Positions 16,750-25,839 of a stretch of DNA of 64,000 bases are shown here, piece after piece. Every line of letters begins with the position of its first letter. The stretch's first letter is position 1. The translations under genes were made by a program, and so were the position numbers. This stretch comes from Thiocapsa rosea (GTDB lineage Bacteria > Pseudomonadota > Gammaproteobacteria > Chromatiales > Chromatiaceae), in NCBI RefSeq assembly GCF_003634315.1, contig NZ_RBXL01000002.1, positions 124,001-188,000 of the forward strand. Reading direction: 5' to 3'. Below the pieces are notes generated by a model. It was not told the DNA's origin. It saw only the letters and a list, made by a program, of their open reading frames with translations, and searched no databases.

Positions 16750-17169
16750 TCATGGCTCCCAGAATCCCCTTGCACCCTCAGGAAAGCGAGCGAGCAATCG
16801 ATCGAAGGCTTCTTCATCCACGTGCCGCCTCAACGACTGCGCGACATCCCGGATCGCGGTTTCCGGGGAGAAATTATGTTCCGCGCGCAGCAACTTGACT
16901 TCACGTGTCATGGACTCGCGATCCTCGAATGGCTTTCTTTCCTCGTCGAGATTCCAATCGGTCACGAACAGTGCCCTGAGGCAAATTGGCAGGACATTGG
17001 CGAATGCAATCGCATCGTTCGTCGATAACCTTCGCCGGAAGACCTGAAAGACCCCCTGTGTCATGGTATAGGCGACGTGGGTGCTCCAAAGCCCGGCCGT
17101 ATCCCGTGCGTCCACCAGATAATCATAAAACTGCGCTGAAGCGCGCTCATATTCCGCAGGCACCGGCAT
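16750..17169 (-). CDS. DUF2267 protein
   Basis: 139 residues. The DUF2267 pattern is clear: VFQVFRRRLSTNDAIAFANV, LPICLRALFVTDWNLDEERK, and a second similar half (AIRDVAQSLRRHVDEEAFDR). The family consists of soluble helical proteins of unknown role, often near stress genes. It appears to be a single-gene unit; 95 bp separate it from the membrane protein gene upstream. Confidence 0.8.
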   Translation of the reverse strand: MPVPAEYERASAQFYDYLVDARDTAGLWSTHVAYTMTQGVFQVFRRRLSTNDAIAFANVLPICLRALFVTDWNLDEERKPFEDRESMTREVKLLRAEHNFSPETAIRDVAQSLRRHVDEEAFDRLLARFPEGARGFWEP

Positions 17170-17264
17170 GTCGACGTCCTACACTTCAGAGTTCTTGGAA
17201 GAGTTCCCCGAGATCCGGGAGCCTGTTCGAGTCGAGTTCCTGATCCGACTGGGTGGTCCAAGCT

Positions 17265-17855
17265 TTAAGGCGACGTTGCGGCCAGAACCCTTCTTCTATA
17301 GGCGATCAGGGTCATGAGAAAAATACAGGCTACTGCGATGGCGGCAGGAAACAAGACCGTCGCGACGGAAATGCGCTCCAGTGCCATGACCACGATGATG
17401 TTGCGCGCCGCAAAGAGACCGAAGAACGTCAATGATTCTGAGTGAGGTGCCGCATAGGCTTTTCTGATCGTTGGTCCGAAGCCCAAGAGGTCGACGGCGG
17501 TGAGCACAACCACTGCCCACATGGGATCGGAGGTCGCATACCACAGTGGAAGAGAGGAGAAAGCCGCAACGAGGAAAAACCAGTCCGCTCCCGTGATGGT
17601 GAGATCCGCTCGCTTGACGTAGGCAAGTACGGCAATCAGGAGCGTGATTGCACCGGAAACCCCGATGGGCCAGGCTCCTACTCCCCCGCCGGCTTGGAGC
17701 TGAGCGAGGAAGACCACGAAAGTTGTACTTCCCCAGATGATCCAAGAGAAGACGTGGGGCTTCACTTGTCCTTGGATGATGCCGCGCAGATACGGGTAGA
17801 ACGCCACGAGCGTAAGCGTGATTGCTGCAGCGCTGAGGAATTCGTTGTAGGGCAT
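17265..17855 (-). CDS. Polytopic membrane protein
   Basis: 196 residues with five to six predicted membrane helices (FLSAAAITLTLVAFYPYL, VFSWIIWGSTTFVVFLAQLQ, VSGAITLLIAVLAYV, WFFLVAAFSSLPLWY, and a C-terminal helix rich in Ala/Val). The repeated Tyr/Pro and Trp-Ile-Ile-Trp features recall PQ-loop/SWEET-like proteins, but this is only a resemblance. Substrate and role are unknown. Confidence 0.6.
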   Translation of the reverse strand: MPYNEFLSAAAITLTLVAFYPYLRGIIQGQVKPHVFSWIIWGSTTFVVFLAQLQAGGGVGAWPIGVSGAITLLIAVLAYVKRADLTITGADWFFLVAAFSSLPLWYATSDPMWAVVVLTAVDLLGFGPTIRKAYAAPHSESLTFFGLFAARNIIVVMALERISVATVLFPAAIAVACIFLMTLIAYRRRVLAATSP

Positions 17856-17924
17856 GGCGAGACAGTCGCAGGCATTATGGTAGGTGAAGTTGAAATCGAG
17901 CGGCGGTCCCAGAGAGTCGTTTGC

Positions 17925-18056
17925 TCAAGCAAGTTGCCAACTTGCGGCAGTTAAAGCATGTCCGGGCCGGGTCTCGGCATCGGTCAGGCGTCGTGCACAG
18001 GCGAGCCCGGTAATACCGAAGCCGATGACTGCGATTCGCTCTGCCTTGACCATCAT
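17925..18056 (-). pseudogene. N-terminal stub of an FAD/NAD(P)-binding oxidoreductase
   Basis: The frame from ATG 18056 (or 18053) encodes a dinucleotide-binding start (RIAVIGFGITGLACARRLTD) typical of renalase-like/amine-oxidase flavoproteins. It stops after about 43 residues at 17925, where the family would continue for several hundred. This is a truncated relic next to the second ydhR copy and may mark a rearrangement joint. Confidence 0.7.
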
Positions 18057-18147
18057 GTCATCCCATGGTCCGCGCGATCCGCGGAGTCGTTCGTTGGATC
18101 TTGCGGTGGGCCTGCCCATTGATTTTCACGTGCCGGATCCTTGTTCT

Positions 18148-18456
18148 TCACGCCTCGAGCGGCGCCCGGTCGATCGCGGAAAGCTCCCTGTTCACCTCGA
18201 AGAGCTTGGCGTTGACGTGCGGGATCCCGAAGCCGACGAGTCGCTCGGCGTGCATCGCCAGATAGGTTTCGGCGCTGGGCCGGTCGGTGAAGAGGTAGAT
18301 GCCGCCGGCTTCGCCCGTCTCGGGGTTCTCGGTCCAGATCTTCCAGAGCAAGCCGGGCTCTTGCGCGATGGATTGGGCGAGGCCCCGCATGGTGGCGCTC
18401 ATCTCGGCGCCCCAAGGGCCTTGGAAGGGGAAGTCGATCTGTAGGAGGATGGGCAT
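18148..18456 (-). CDS. YdhR-like monooxygenase, copy 2
   Basis: 102 residues from ATG 18456, nearly the same as copy 1 (LLQIDFPFQGPWGAEM, LLWKIWTENPETGEAGG, VNAKLFEVNRELSAID). In this copy the 84-residue helical gene is directly divergent, 115 bp away. In copy 1 the same two genes are separated by about 1.5 kb carrying the PPOx and bicupin genes. Family and role as for copy 1. Confidence 0.8.
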   Translation of the reverse strand: MPILLQIDFPFQGPWGAEMSATMRGLAQSIAQEPGLLWKIWTENPETGEAGGIYLFTDRPSAETYLAMHAERLVGFGIPHVNAKLFEVNRELSAIDRAPLEA

Positions 18457-18571
18457 TGGGAACCTCTCGTTGGCGCGGTTGCGGGTTTCGTTCAGGAGTT
18501 TAATGCGCAGACGCTCTGCCGACCGAGTCGACGTCTTCGCCGACATAACGCAATTCCGACGAGGTGACGCC

Positions 18572-18826
18572 ATGGATCGCAATGCATTGCTGGAAGAAAT
18601 CCGCCGACGCAACCGCGTCCACCTCCCTGCCCTGCTCGCCGCTTTGGAGCGCGTCAGGGCCGGTATCCGTCTGACCCGTTTTGATCCCGAGACCGTGATC
18701 GAAAGCCTGGAGGATGGCAACGCGAGCTTGGCTTTCGAGGAGACCGATCGGGCTGAGCGTGCGCTGGCGGGGCAGGTCCTGGACTTGTGCAGACAGATCC
18801 ACGTCGCCGAGGTGCAGCTGAGGTGA
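18572..18826 (+). CDS. Helical 84-residue protein, copy 2
   Basis: 84 residues from ATG 18572. It matches copy 1 along its full length ([54 protein letters not shown]), with changes concentrated at residues 36-42. No family recognised. It is divergent from ydhR copy 2 and may share a promoter region with it. Confidence 0.65.
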   Translation: MDRNALLEEIRRRNRVHLPALLAALERVRAGIRLTRFDPETVIESLEDGNASLAFEETDRAERALAGQVLDLCRQIHVAEVQLR

Positions 18827-18909
18827 GCCTCCTGCCGCCGGCGAGCGAGAAGTCCGGGTCTCTCCATGCCTTCGTCGATCGGGCCTCGCAAAAGGCGGAA
18901 CCGCCCGCC

Positions 18910-19476
18910 TCACTGCATCAGGGCATCCACGACAGAGGACGGAAACCCATACCCGATCAAATCCTCATGTGTGATGCCCGTGCCGTGATCGACCAGCACC
19001 CAGGTGTTGCCCTCTTTTTTCAGATACGCGGTGGCGTTTTCGCACGCCTGCAAGGTGCACATCATAAAGACCGTCGCATAGCGGCCCATAACCTGCTCGA
19101 CGCTCGCTCGACACCAATCGGGCGTGCAGTCCTCGGCGACCGCCCGCAGGATTGCGCGCTCCACCGATGGATCGACCGCGGTTTGACCTTCCCGCACGCG
19201 TGCAGTGTCCCGAATGACGTAGGTGTCCAAGATCCAGCCGATTTGCCCCTGATAGGTGGTTTTGCACCAGCGATGCGTTGCCGAGGGACGAACACACTCG
19301 CCCAACTCCAACAGGGTCCCGTGCGGGATCTTCCCGAGACGCACACCTTGCTTCGTGCTCGGTTCGCTGCGAAGGGCCAAAAAGCCGTCGCCCGGCGTGT
19401 TCACGGCAGCCGTATCCGCGAAGGCCGACACTGTGAGGCATCCCCCGACAAGCAGCAATAGCATCCTGCGTTTCAT
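18910..19476 (-). CDS. Exported SH3b-domain protein
   Basis: 188 residues. A signal peptide (LLLLVGGCLTVSAFA) is followed by a bacterial SH3-like domain at about residues 28-90 (GFLALRSEPSTKQGVRLGKI, then the IGWILDTYVI end). A C-terminal domain of about 95 residues with paired Cys (DCTPDWCRASVEQVMG, MCTLQACENATAYLKKE) is not recognised. Probably periplasmic, with a peptidoglycan- or protein-binding function. Confidence 0.75.
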   Translation of the reverse strand: MKRRMLLLLVGGCLTVSAFADTAAVNTPGDGFLALRSEPSTKQGVRLGKIPHGTLLELGECVRPSATHRWCKTTYQGQIGWILDTYVIRDTARVREGQTAVDPSVERAILRAVAEDCTPDWCRASVEQVMGRYATVFMMCTLQACENATAYLKKEGNTWVLVDHGTGITHEDLIGYGFPSSVVDALMQ

Positions 19477-19544
19477 CCTGTTCCTCCGATGTGCGCAGTT
19501 GGGGGCAGTCGTACCCCCGATCTCGAAGTGTACACGCTAAGCCG

Positions 19545-22500
19545 TTATGCCGGAATGCGGCTCGATGAAACCGAGTGTGGGTCCGGCTCATACTCAATCT
19601 CCGGCAACACCAACTCCCAGCGTGCGCAGCGCACGTTCTGTTGCTCCTCGGCCTTGGCGTCACGGACCAGGATTGCCGCGACGCGGACCGCGACGATCCG
19701 TCCGACCGGGGGCCGGAACTTCGAGGACATGCGCGTCACGGCAAACCCTTGCGTGTCGGCGATCTCCCATCCGGCTTTGCCGTCGGCGCGCTCGCGCAGT
19801 ACGAGCTCGCTGCCGACGTCGAGCGCAGCCAGTGCGCGATGCAGCTGGGCACCCGCCGGGAAGTAGCCCGGCCAGGACAGCACGATCTTCTCCGGGGCGG
19901 CGATCAGCGTTCGGTTCCCCAGGCCCGGCTCGGGCTCGGGTCGGGCCGCTCGCGAGCGCAGTGTCAGCCCGTCGGTAGCGGCGATGAAGGGGTGCTTACC
20001 ACCATGCTCCTCGCACAGGGTCAGCGTCTTGCGTGCTCGGGTCATCGCCACGTAGAAGAGGCGGCGCTCGTCGTCGCTGCCGGATTGCCAGCCCCCGCTG
20101 TCGAGGATCAGGACATGATCGAACTCCAGCCCCTTGGCCCGGTGTGCCGTCATCAGCACCAGCGGGCCATTGGCGCCGCCCTGTGCGAGCGCCTTGATGC
20201 CTGTCCCGATCTCGTAGATAGACTCCACCAGATCGCCGATCACCTGCTCGCCGGCGGAGACCGCGCCCTCGGTGTCTGAAATAAAGCGGGCCAGTGCAGC
20301 TTGAAACGGGTGTTCGATCAGGCCGTCGACCGGGATGCCGTAGCGGCGACGAAACCAGCGCGACAGCACACCGGTGCGCAGCAGTAGACGCGTGTGCGGG
20401 TTGCGGCGACGCTGTCCGCGCAGCAGATCGAGCAGCGCACGGCCTTCGCGCGTCACATGCAGATTGGGTTGATGCTGATCCCGCAGCACGCGGACGGGGA
20501 TGCGCCGGCGGCGACACAGCGCGGCCAACGGCTCCAAATCGCCCCAGCGCCGTGCGATGACGGCGAAGCGGCCCCACTGCCCTGCCCCGCCGGCATGCGC
20601 GAGAGCGTGCAGGCGTTGGATCTCGGCGAGGGCCAACTGAGCTTCCAAGCGCGCGTCGCGGGGCACTTCGAGGACATGCACCCGGCCTTCGGCGACCGGA
20701 TCGCATGCGGCATTGTCGCCGCCCTCGGGCTGCTCGCGGCGGGCATGGTCGATGCGGATCTCCTGTCCTGCCTTCATGCGGTCGCGTGAACGCGCGATGA
20801 TCCGGTTGGCACAGTGGACGATGTGAGCAGTTGATCGGTAGTTCTCGATCAGCTGGTAGCGTCGCGCTTGATAGTCCTCCTCGAACCGGCGGATGTAGCG
20901 CACGCTTGCGCCGTCGAAGGCGTAGATGTTCTGGTCGTCGTCGCCCACCACGAGCAGCGACAGGCGGTCTTCCTCGGCCTGCAGGGTGCGGCCGGCAAGG
21001 GCGCTGATCAGCTCGTAGTGGTCGCCGTTGATATCCTGGTACTCGTCCACGAGCAGGAAGCGCAGTCCGGCGAGCATGCGATCGCGCGCAACGGACGCGC
21101 CGATTCCGTTACCCTCATCGCTCCGGTTCAGGTCGGCGGTGGCCTGGCGAATCACGGCCCCGAAATCCAGTGTATCGCCCCGTTCGATCGCCACGGCATA
21201 GCTGGTGCCGGTGAGGCGCATCGCCAGCCCGTGCAGGGTCTGCACGGTAACGCCGGCGGCATCCGGACCGGCCAGTGCCCATAGGCGGTGCCGGATCTCG
21301 GCGGCAGCCGAGCGGTTGTAGGCCAGGACCATGATGGTCTGCGGCAGCACCATGCATTCGCGCAACAACCAGGCGACCCGATGCACGATCACCCGGGTCT
21401 TGCCCGAGCCGGGCCCTGCCAGGACCAGGTGATTGCCTTCGAGGGGTGCCGCGACAATGGCCTGTTGGTCGGGATTGCGCAGGTCGATGAGGATGCGTCG
21501 ATGTGCCTCCTCGGTGGTGGCGTTCTCGAGCAATTCTTGGCGGCCGGCGAAGTAGCGCCGGATGAGCTCGTCGCGATCGAGTCTGAAATAGTCGACGATG
21601 AATCGCATCGCCGCCTGAACCTTGCCGAGTGCGAGCTTGGCGTACTCGGCCATGACGTGGACCTGAACGATTTTGTCCTTGTAGTGCAGGGCCAGCTCGG
21701 CATAGTCGGACTTCTTGAACTGGCGTCGTCGCGCTTCGGGGTTCAGTTCGATGCGCATCGCTGCACGAAACACTGCCTTGCCTCGCGCCAGATGCAGCAC
21801 CTCATTGGCATCGAGGTAAAGCAGTGCCGCGGAGAGGGCTGTGTTCCAGCGTTGGATCTCCAGATCCTGGAGTGTCAGGTCGGCGCGCAACGTGCGTTCC
21901 AGCTCCCCGAGCTTGAGGACGACGAGCAGGTTGTTGCCCTGTCGTGCCGCGAGGAATATGGCCACCAGGGCGTGCGCCACGCGCAGACGCCGCTCACCGA
22001 TGTGCGCGATGTCGCGCCAAGAACGCAGGACTTTGATGGCGCGGTTATCCATTCCGGCAGGGCGCAGCGCAAAAAAGCCCCGATGTTCGACGCCTTCACC
22101 GAACGGTTCGGCATAGGACTTGAGCAGACGCGACAGGCGATGCGGATCGATCTCCACGCCGGTATCGCGCCGTAGGGTGTCGCAGAGTCGGCGCACATTC
22201 AGGAGCTGCCAGCTTTCCGTATCGGCGTCCGGCGCCGCTTCGCGCAGGTGCCCGAGGAGCGCCGCCTCGATCCGTGTCAGCTCCGCCAGCCGCTCGGCGG
22301 TATCGGGGTCGCGGTACAGGGTGACACCGATCTCGGTCTCGTTGGACAGCAGCTGCCATTGGTCCAGCTCGCGCAGCATGGCTTGCAGCGTGCGCGAGTC
22401 TTTGCCGGTGGCGCGCATCAGATCGTCGGTCGAGCGGCTTTCGTCGTCGTCCGCGGCAAGCAGTTCCGCGAGAACGGCCAGATAGGGATCGATGTCGGCC

Positions 22501-24722
22501 GTGGGTCCGAGCTTCTTACGCAGCGCGACGCGTGCCTCGTCCAAGCTCCCGACCAACAGGCTGCCCGGAAAGACGCGGGTATGATTCTCGTGGCGCTCCA
22601 GCAGACGTGCCTCCTCCAGCCAGGCCACTGCGATGCGGACCTTGGTCTCGGCATCCTTGGCGTCCGGGTCGATGCGGTGCTGCTCGGGGATCTCCAGGAG
22701 GATCTCTCCGCTGGTGACCACCACCTCCCCCTCGCTGCGATCCTTGCGCTCGATGACGCGCAGGGCCTTTAAGATGGAGTGGATGTCGTGCTGAGTCAGG
22801 CGCGAGTTTCGCAGCAGGCGGAACTGCACATCGAGATCCGCTTCGTCATAGAGCAGAACACACCGCGCCGGCGCCTGATCACGCCCGGCCCGGCCGGCTT
22901 CCTGTAAGTAGTTCTCCAGTGATCCGGGCGTATCCAGATGGATCACCAGACGCACGTCGGGCTTGTCCACACCCATCCCGAAGGCATTGGTCGCGGCGAT
23001 GACCCGCAGCGTGCCGCCGATGAAGGCTTCCTGGACCGCGCGCTTGTCGCCCGGCGGCATGCCGCCGTGGAAATAGCCGCACTCCAGGCCGGCCTGTTTG
23101 AGGAATGCGGCGACTTCCTCGACCGTCTTCTGGCGGGCACAGAACACGATCGCCCCACCCTCCTCGCGCAAGGTCTCGCGCAACAGCGACAGAACCTCGC
23201 CGTACTTCACCTGTGCCGGGACGGCTCGCACCTCGTAGATCAGGTTTCCGCGGCTGACACCGCCTTCGATCAGCTCGATCGCCAGGCCGAGCCGCTGCTC
23301 GAAGTGCGTCCGAATATCCTGGACCACATCGGGTTTGGCTGTGGCCGTGAAACAGAACACCGGCTCGGGAAGCGCTTTGCGGCGCCGCTGGATAAAGCGC
23401 GAGACGTAGAGATAGTCCGGTCGGAAGTCATGCCCCCACTTGGACAGACAGTGCGCCTCGTCGAAGACCCAGGCGCCGATCTCGCGGTGCTGCAGGGCGT
23501 TGCCGAAGGCGGTGCCGCGAAACTGCTCGGGGGCGACGAAGATCAGCCCCAGGTCGCCGAGGCGCAGTTTCTCCAGCATCGCCTGACGCTCGAGCGGAGT
23601 GAGCAGGCTGTTGAGATAGCCCGCGCAGGTCACGCCTCGCGCCTCCAGGTTGTCCACCTGATCCTTCATCAGCGATTGCAGCGGCGAGATCACCACCGTG
23701 AGGCTGCCGGTGCGGTAGTAGCGCGCCAGTGCCGGCAACTGGAAGCACAGCGATTTGCCCCCGCCGGTGGGCAGAATGGCCAGGGTTGAGCGTCCGGCAA
23801 AGCCGTTCTCCACGATCGCCCGCTGCAACGAGCGTCCGTCGGGTGTTGCGGGCGATGGCCTGAACTCGGTGATGCCAGGGAAATAGTGCGGGAGCATCCG
23901 CTCCAGATCGTGCTGTTCGCGGCACCAGGCGCAGGCCGGATCGGTACAGGGTACGTCGCGCAGCGCGGCGATGGCTTCCCCGGTCTTGGGAAAGCTCAGC
24001 TTCACCCAGGGCGGCAGCACCGAGTTACCGCCCGCCACCCGCAGCCAAGCCAGGGTATAGGCCAACGGCTTATGCCACTGCGGATCGGGCAACCACTGCT
24101 CGATGATCCGCCGAAGCCCCGTGATGCAGACCTTGCCGGCGGTGGCCCGCGACCAGGCCGCAGCTGCCTCTTCGAGCGAGGGACGCAGGGCACGGCGCAG
24201 GGTGGCAAAGAAACTCGCCACACCGATGCCGTTCTGCGGAGCCAGGAGGAAATGCAGGCACAACATCTCATCCGGGTGCTCGACCGTGCGTGTTCGAAAG
24301 ATCTCCCATTGGTCGAGGAACAACCGGTAGGCCATCTCGGCATCGCGTACCGGATCGTTCCGCGTGGTTGTACAGAGACGGTAGTCTTTGACCAGACGGT
24401 GATACGGGTTCTGCGGGAAGGCGATCGGCGAGAACTCAAGCGTGTCGATCAGCGGCAGCCGATGCAGGGCCAGGCCGGGGTGCAACACGGCGAGCGTCGG
24501 TCCATCGAAGGCAACGATGTTGTGGCCCAACGCGAAGCCCGCGCCCTCGGTGAGCGCGTCGACACGCGACACCAAATCGGGCGCCCGAGCCGAGATCCGC
24601 GCACGGGCGTCCAGATCAGGGCGGTAGAGCCCGATCTCGCGCAGACAGAGCGCATCCTGCTTGGCCGTCTCGATGTCGAGGCACAGACAGGCGACGGGTG
24701 GACGATCAGGGGCTGCGGACAT
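19545..24722 (-). CDS. Giant fusion: DEDD exonuclease-like + RecQ helicase + UvrD/SF1 helicase
   Basis: 1725 residues, far longer than RecQ (about 600) or UvrD (about 720). In order: a DEDD-type exonuclease-like domain (CLCLDIETA near 15; ALGHNIVAFDGPTL near 64; a third acidic patch near 127); a Cys cluster near 259-267; RecQ-type SF2 motors with LPTGGGKS near 317, DEAHCLSKWGHDFRP at 421-435 and GRAGRDQ near 615; a winged-helix-like middle; then a full SF1A motor with AGPGSGKT near 1100, DEYQDINGDHY near 1224, DDDQNIYAFDG, TAHRAKGLEFDHV and FYVAMTRARKT near 1560. It should unwind DNA 3'-5' with two different motors. A DNA repair or anti-invader role is inferred. Confidence 0.9.
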   Translation of the reverse strand: MSAAPDRPPVACLCLDIETAKQDALCLREIGLYRPDLDARARISARAPDLVSRVDALTEGAGFALGHNIVAFDGPTLAVLHPGLALHRLPLIDTLEFSPIAFPQNPYHRLVKDYRLCTTTRNDPVRDAEMAYRLFLDQWEIFRTRTVEHPDEMLCLHFLLAPQNGIGVASFFATLRRALRPSLEEAAAAWSRATAGKVCITGLRRIIEQWLPDPQWHKPLAYTLAWLRVAGGNSVLPPWVKLSFPKTGEAIAALRDVPCTDPACAWCREQHDLERMLPHYFPGITEFRPSPATPDGRSLQRAIVENGFAGRSTLAILPTGGGKSLCFQLPALARYYRTGSLTVVISPLQSLMKDQVDNLEARGVTCAGYLNSLLTPLERQAMLEKLRLGDLGLIFVAPEQFRGTAFGNALQHREIGAWVFDEAHCLSKWGHDFRPDYLYVSRFIQRRRKALPEPVFCFTATAKPDVVQDIRTHFEQRLGLAIELIEGGVSRGNLIYEVRAVPAQVKYGEVLSLLRETLREEGGAIVFCARQKTVEEVAAFLKQAGLECGYFHGGMPPGDKRAVQEAFIGGTLRVIAATNAFGMGVDKPDVRLVIHLDTPGSLENYLQEAGRAGRDQAPARCVLLYDEADLDVQFRLLRNSRLTQHDIHSILKALRVIERKDRSEGEVVVTSGEILLEIPEQHRIDPDAKDAETKVRIAVAWLEEARLLERHENHTRVFPGSLLVGSLDEARVALRKKLGPTADIDPYLAVLAELLAADDDESRSTDDLMRATGKDSRTLQAMLRELDQWQLLSNETEIGVTLYRDPDTAERLAELTRIEAALLGHLREAAPDADTESWQLLNVRRLCDTLRRDTGVEIDPHRLSRLLKSYAEPFGEGVEHRGFFALRPAGMDNRAIKVLRSWRDIAHIGERRLRVAHALVAIFLAARQGNNLLVVLKLGELERTLRADLTLQDLEIQRWNTALSAALLYLDANEVLHLARGKAVFRAAMRIELNPEARRRQFKKSDYAELALHYKDKIVQVHVMAEYAKLALGKVQAAMRFIVDYFRLDRDELIRRYFAGRQELLENATTEEAHRRILIDLRNPDQQAIVAAPLEGNHLVLAGPGSGKTRVIVHRVAWLLRECMVLPQTIMVLAYNRSAAAEIRHRLWALAGPDAAGVTVQTLHGLAMRLTGTSYAVAIERGDTLDFGAVIRQATADLNRSDEGNGIGASVARDRMLAGLRFLLVDEYQDINGDHYELISALAGRTLQAEEDRLSLLVVGDDDQNIYAFDGASVRYIRRFEEDYQARRYQLIENYRSTAHIVHCANRIIARSRDRMKAGQEIRIDHARREQPEGGDNAACDPVAEGRVHVLEVPRDARLEAQLALAEIQRLHALAHAGGAGQWGRFAVIARRWGDLEPLAALCRRRRIPVRVLRDQHQPNLHVTREGRALLDLLRGQRRRNPHTRLLLRTGVLSRWFRRRYGIPVDGLIEHPFQAALARFISDTEGAVSAGEQVIGDLVESIYEIGTGIKALAQGGANGPLVLMTAHRAKGLEFDHVLILDSGGWQSGSDDERRLFYVAMTRARKTLTLCEEHGGKHPFIAATDGLTLRSRAARPEPEPGLGNRTLIAAPEKIVLSWPGYFPAGAQLHRALAALDVGSELVLRERADGKAGWEIADTQGFAVTRMSSKFRPPVGRIVAVRVAAILVRDAKAEEQQNVRCARWELVLPEIEYEPDPHSVSSSRIPA

Positions 24723-25324
24723 CCTCGTCGCGTGGTGGGTCGATCAGGGGAACCGACGTCATGACTGAGGGTAATATACCCGACTCATGGTTGCAGCGAC
24801 CCGTTCAAGCACACGCGGCTTGGTTTTACGCGACCCCATCGAACGGTTTTGGTTGAACCTCGGCGGAGGTCTTCGTTGGTTCAGCGTAGCAGCCGATCCT
24901 CGCCGAAGTGCTCGACCACTTCGGGGTGGCGAATGATGACCGTATCCCGTCGGACGCAACGCGACGCGACGCGACGCGACGTGGCAGGGCGGCACATTCT
25001 CTCCTTCTTGGCTTCCTGACAGCACGACTCCGGCGCGGGCGACCGAGGCGATCGGTATCCTGTACCGGGAGATCCAAGGGGCGGCCGGCAACGTCACGAT
25101 CGAAATGGGTCATTTCAGTCGTTCGGGGGCGGACAATCGTCTGACCGGGCGCGTGCTTGATGTCTACGGGATGGAGCCGCGCGACGTCGCGTTCCTGTCG
25201 GACCGCATCGAGCTGACGACGACCATGCCGAAGCCGGAAGATCAACGCTGTTGCCCGACGGGGACGGCGCGCTGGTCGATCGACCGCGCATCCCTGGCGG
25301 GCACTCGTCTGCGGTAGGGGCGAT
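24723..25324. other. Unassigned stretch with a pentanucleotide repeat
   Basis: 602 bp with no recognised gene. Four perfect GCGAC units are at 24961-24980, with degenerate ones either side. A plus-strand open stretch of about 90 codons ending at 25317 (GNVTIEMGHFSRSGADNRLT) might be a gene scrap, but no family was recognised. Confidence 0.35.
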
Positions 25325-25585
25325 ATGGCCGAGCCGTTCACCGAAAAGCAGGGCCAATACCTGGCCTTCATCTACAACTACTCCGTGATGTTCGATCAAC
25401 CCCCGGCTGAGGCCGATCTGCAGCGCTTCTTCGGGACGTCACCCTCTACCATCCATCAGATGCTCGTCACGCTCTCGGAGAAGGGGTTGATCAGCCGCAC
25501 GCCGGGGAAGGCGCGCTCCATCCTGCTCATGGTCGACCCCGAGGAGATTCCGCGCCTTGTGCGGCCGTATGCTGCGAGGGCTTGA
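25325..25585 (+). CDS. LexA-like winged-helix protein (no protease domain)
   Basis: 86 residues. It matches the DNA-binding half of LexA-type repressors (FTEKQGQYLAFIYNYSVMFD, ADLQRFFGTSPSTIHQMLVT, LSEKGLISRTPGKARSI) without any autoproteolysis domain. Small stand-alone proteins of this kind are common in proteobacteria and presumed to be transcription regulators. It lies 255 bp upstream of rtcB on the same strand and could regulate it; that is inference. Confidence 0.8.
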   Translation: MAEPFTEKQGQYLAFIYNYSVMFDQPPAEADLQRFFGTSPSTIHQMLVTLSEKGLISRTPGKARSILLMVDPEEIPRLVRPYAARA

Positions 25586-25772
25586 GAAAGTGGCGGGTCG
25601 TGACCCGAACATCAAACTCTTGGTTTCGTTTAGAATTGCGACTTCTGCCGAGAGGTGGGGTAAATGTACGGCATCGACCTACGTATGCCGATAGCCAGCC
25701 TGGAGTTGGCCAAAACCTACCCCTCGGCCTTGGAGTCGCGGCGACAGGCATCAGCAGGGTGATACGAGGTTC

Positions 25773-25822
25773 GGTGACAGTCACCAACCTTCCAATCACC
25801 TCGCGACAGCTTCAACTATAAT
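25773..25822 (+). promoter_or_regulatory. Palindrome and -10-like box before rtcB
   Basis: GGTGACAGTCACC (25773-25785) is a perfect 6-1-6 palindrome. TATAAT occurs at 25817-25822, 17 bp before the rtcB ATG, with only a weak -35 candidate. No sigma-54 GG-N10-GC site of the type used by RtcR-controlled rtcB operons was seen. The palindrome would suit a dimeric regulator such as the LexA-like protein upstream. Confidence 0.4.
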
Positions 25823-25839
25823 GATACGCCAAGCTGCCG

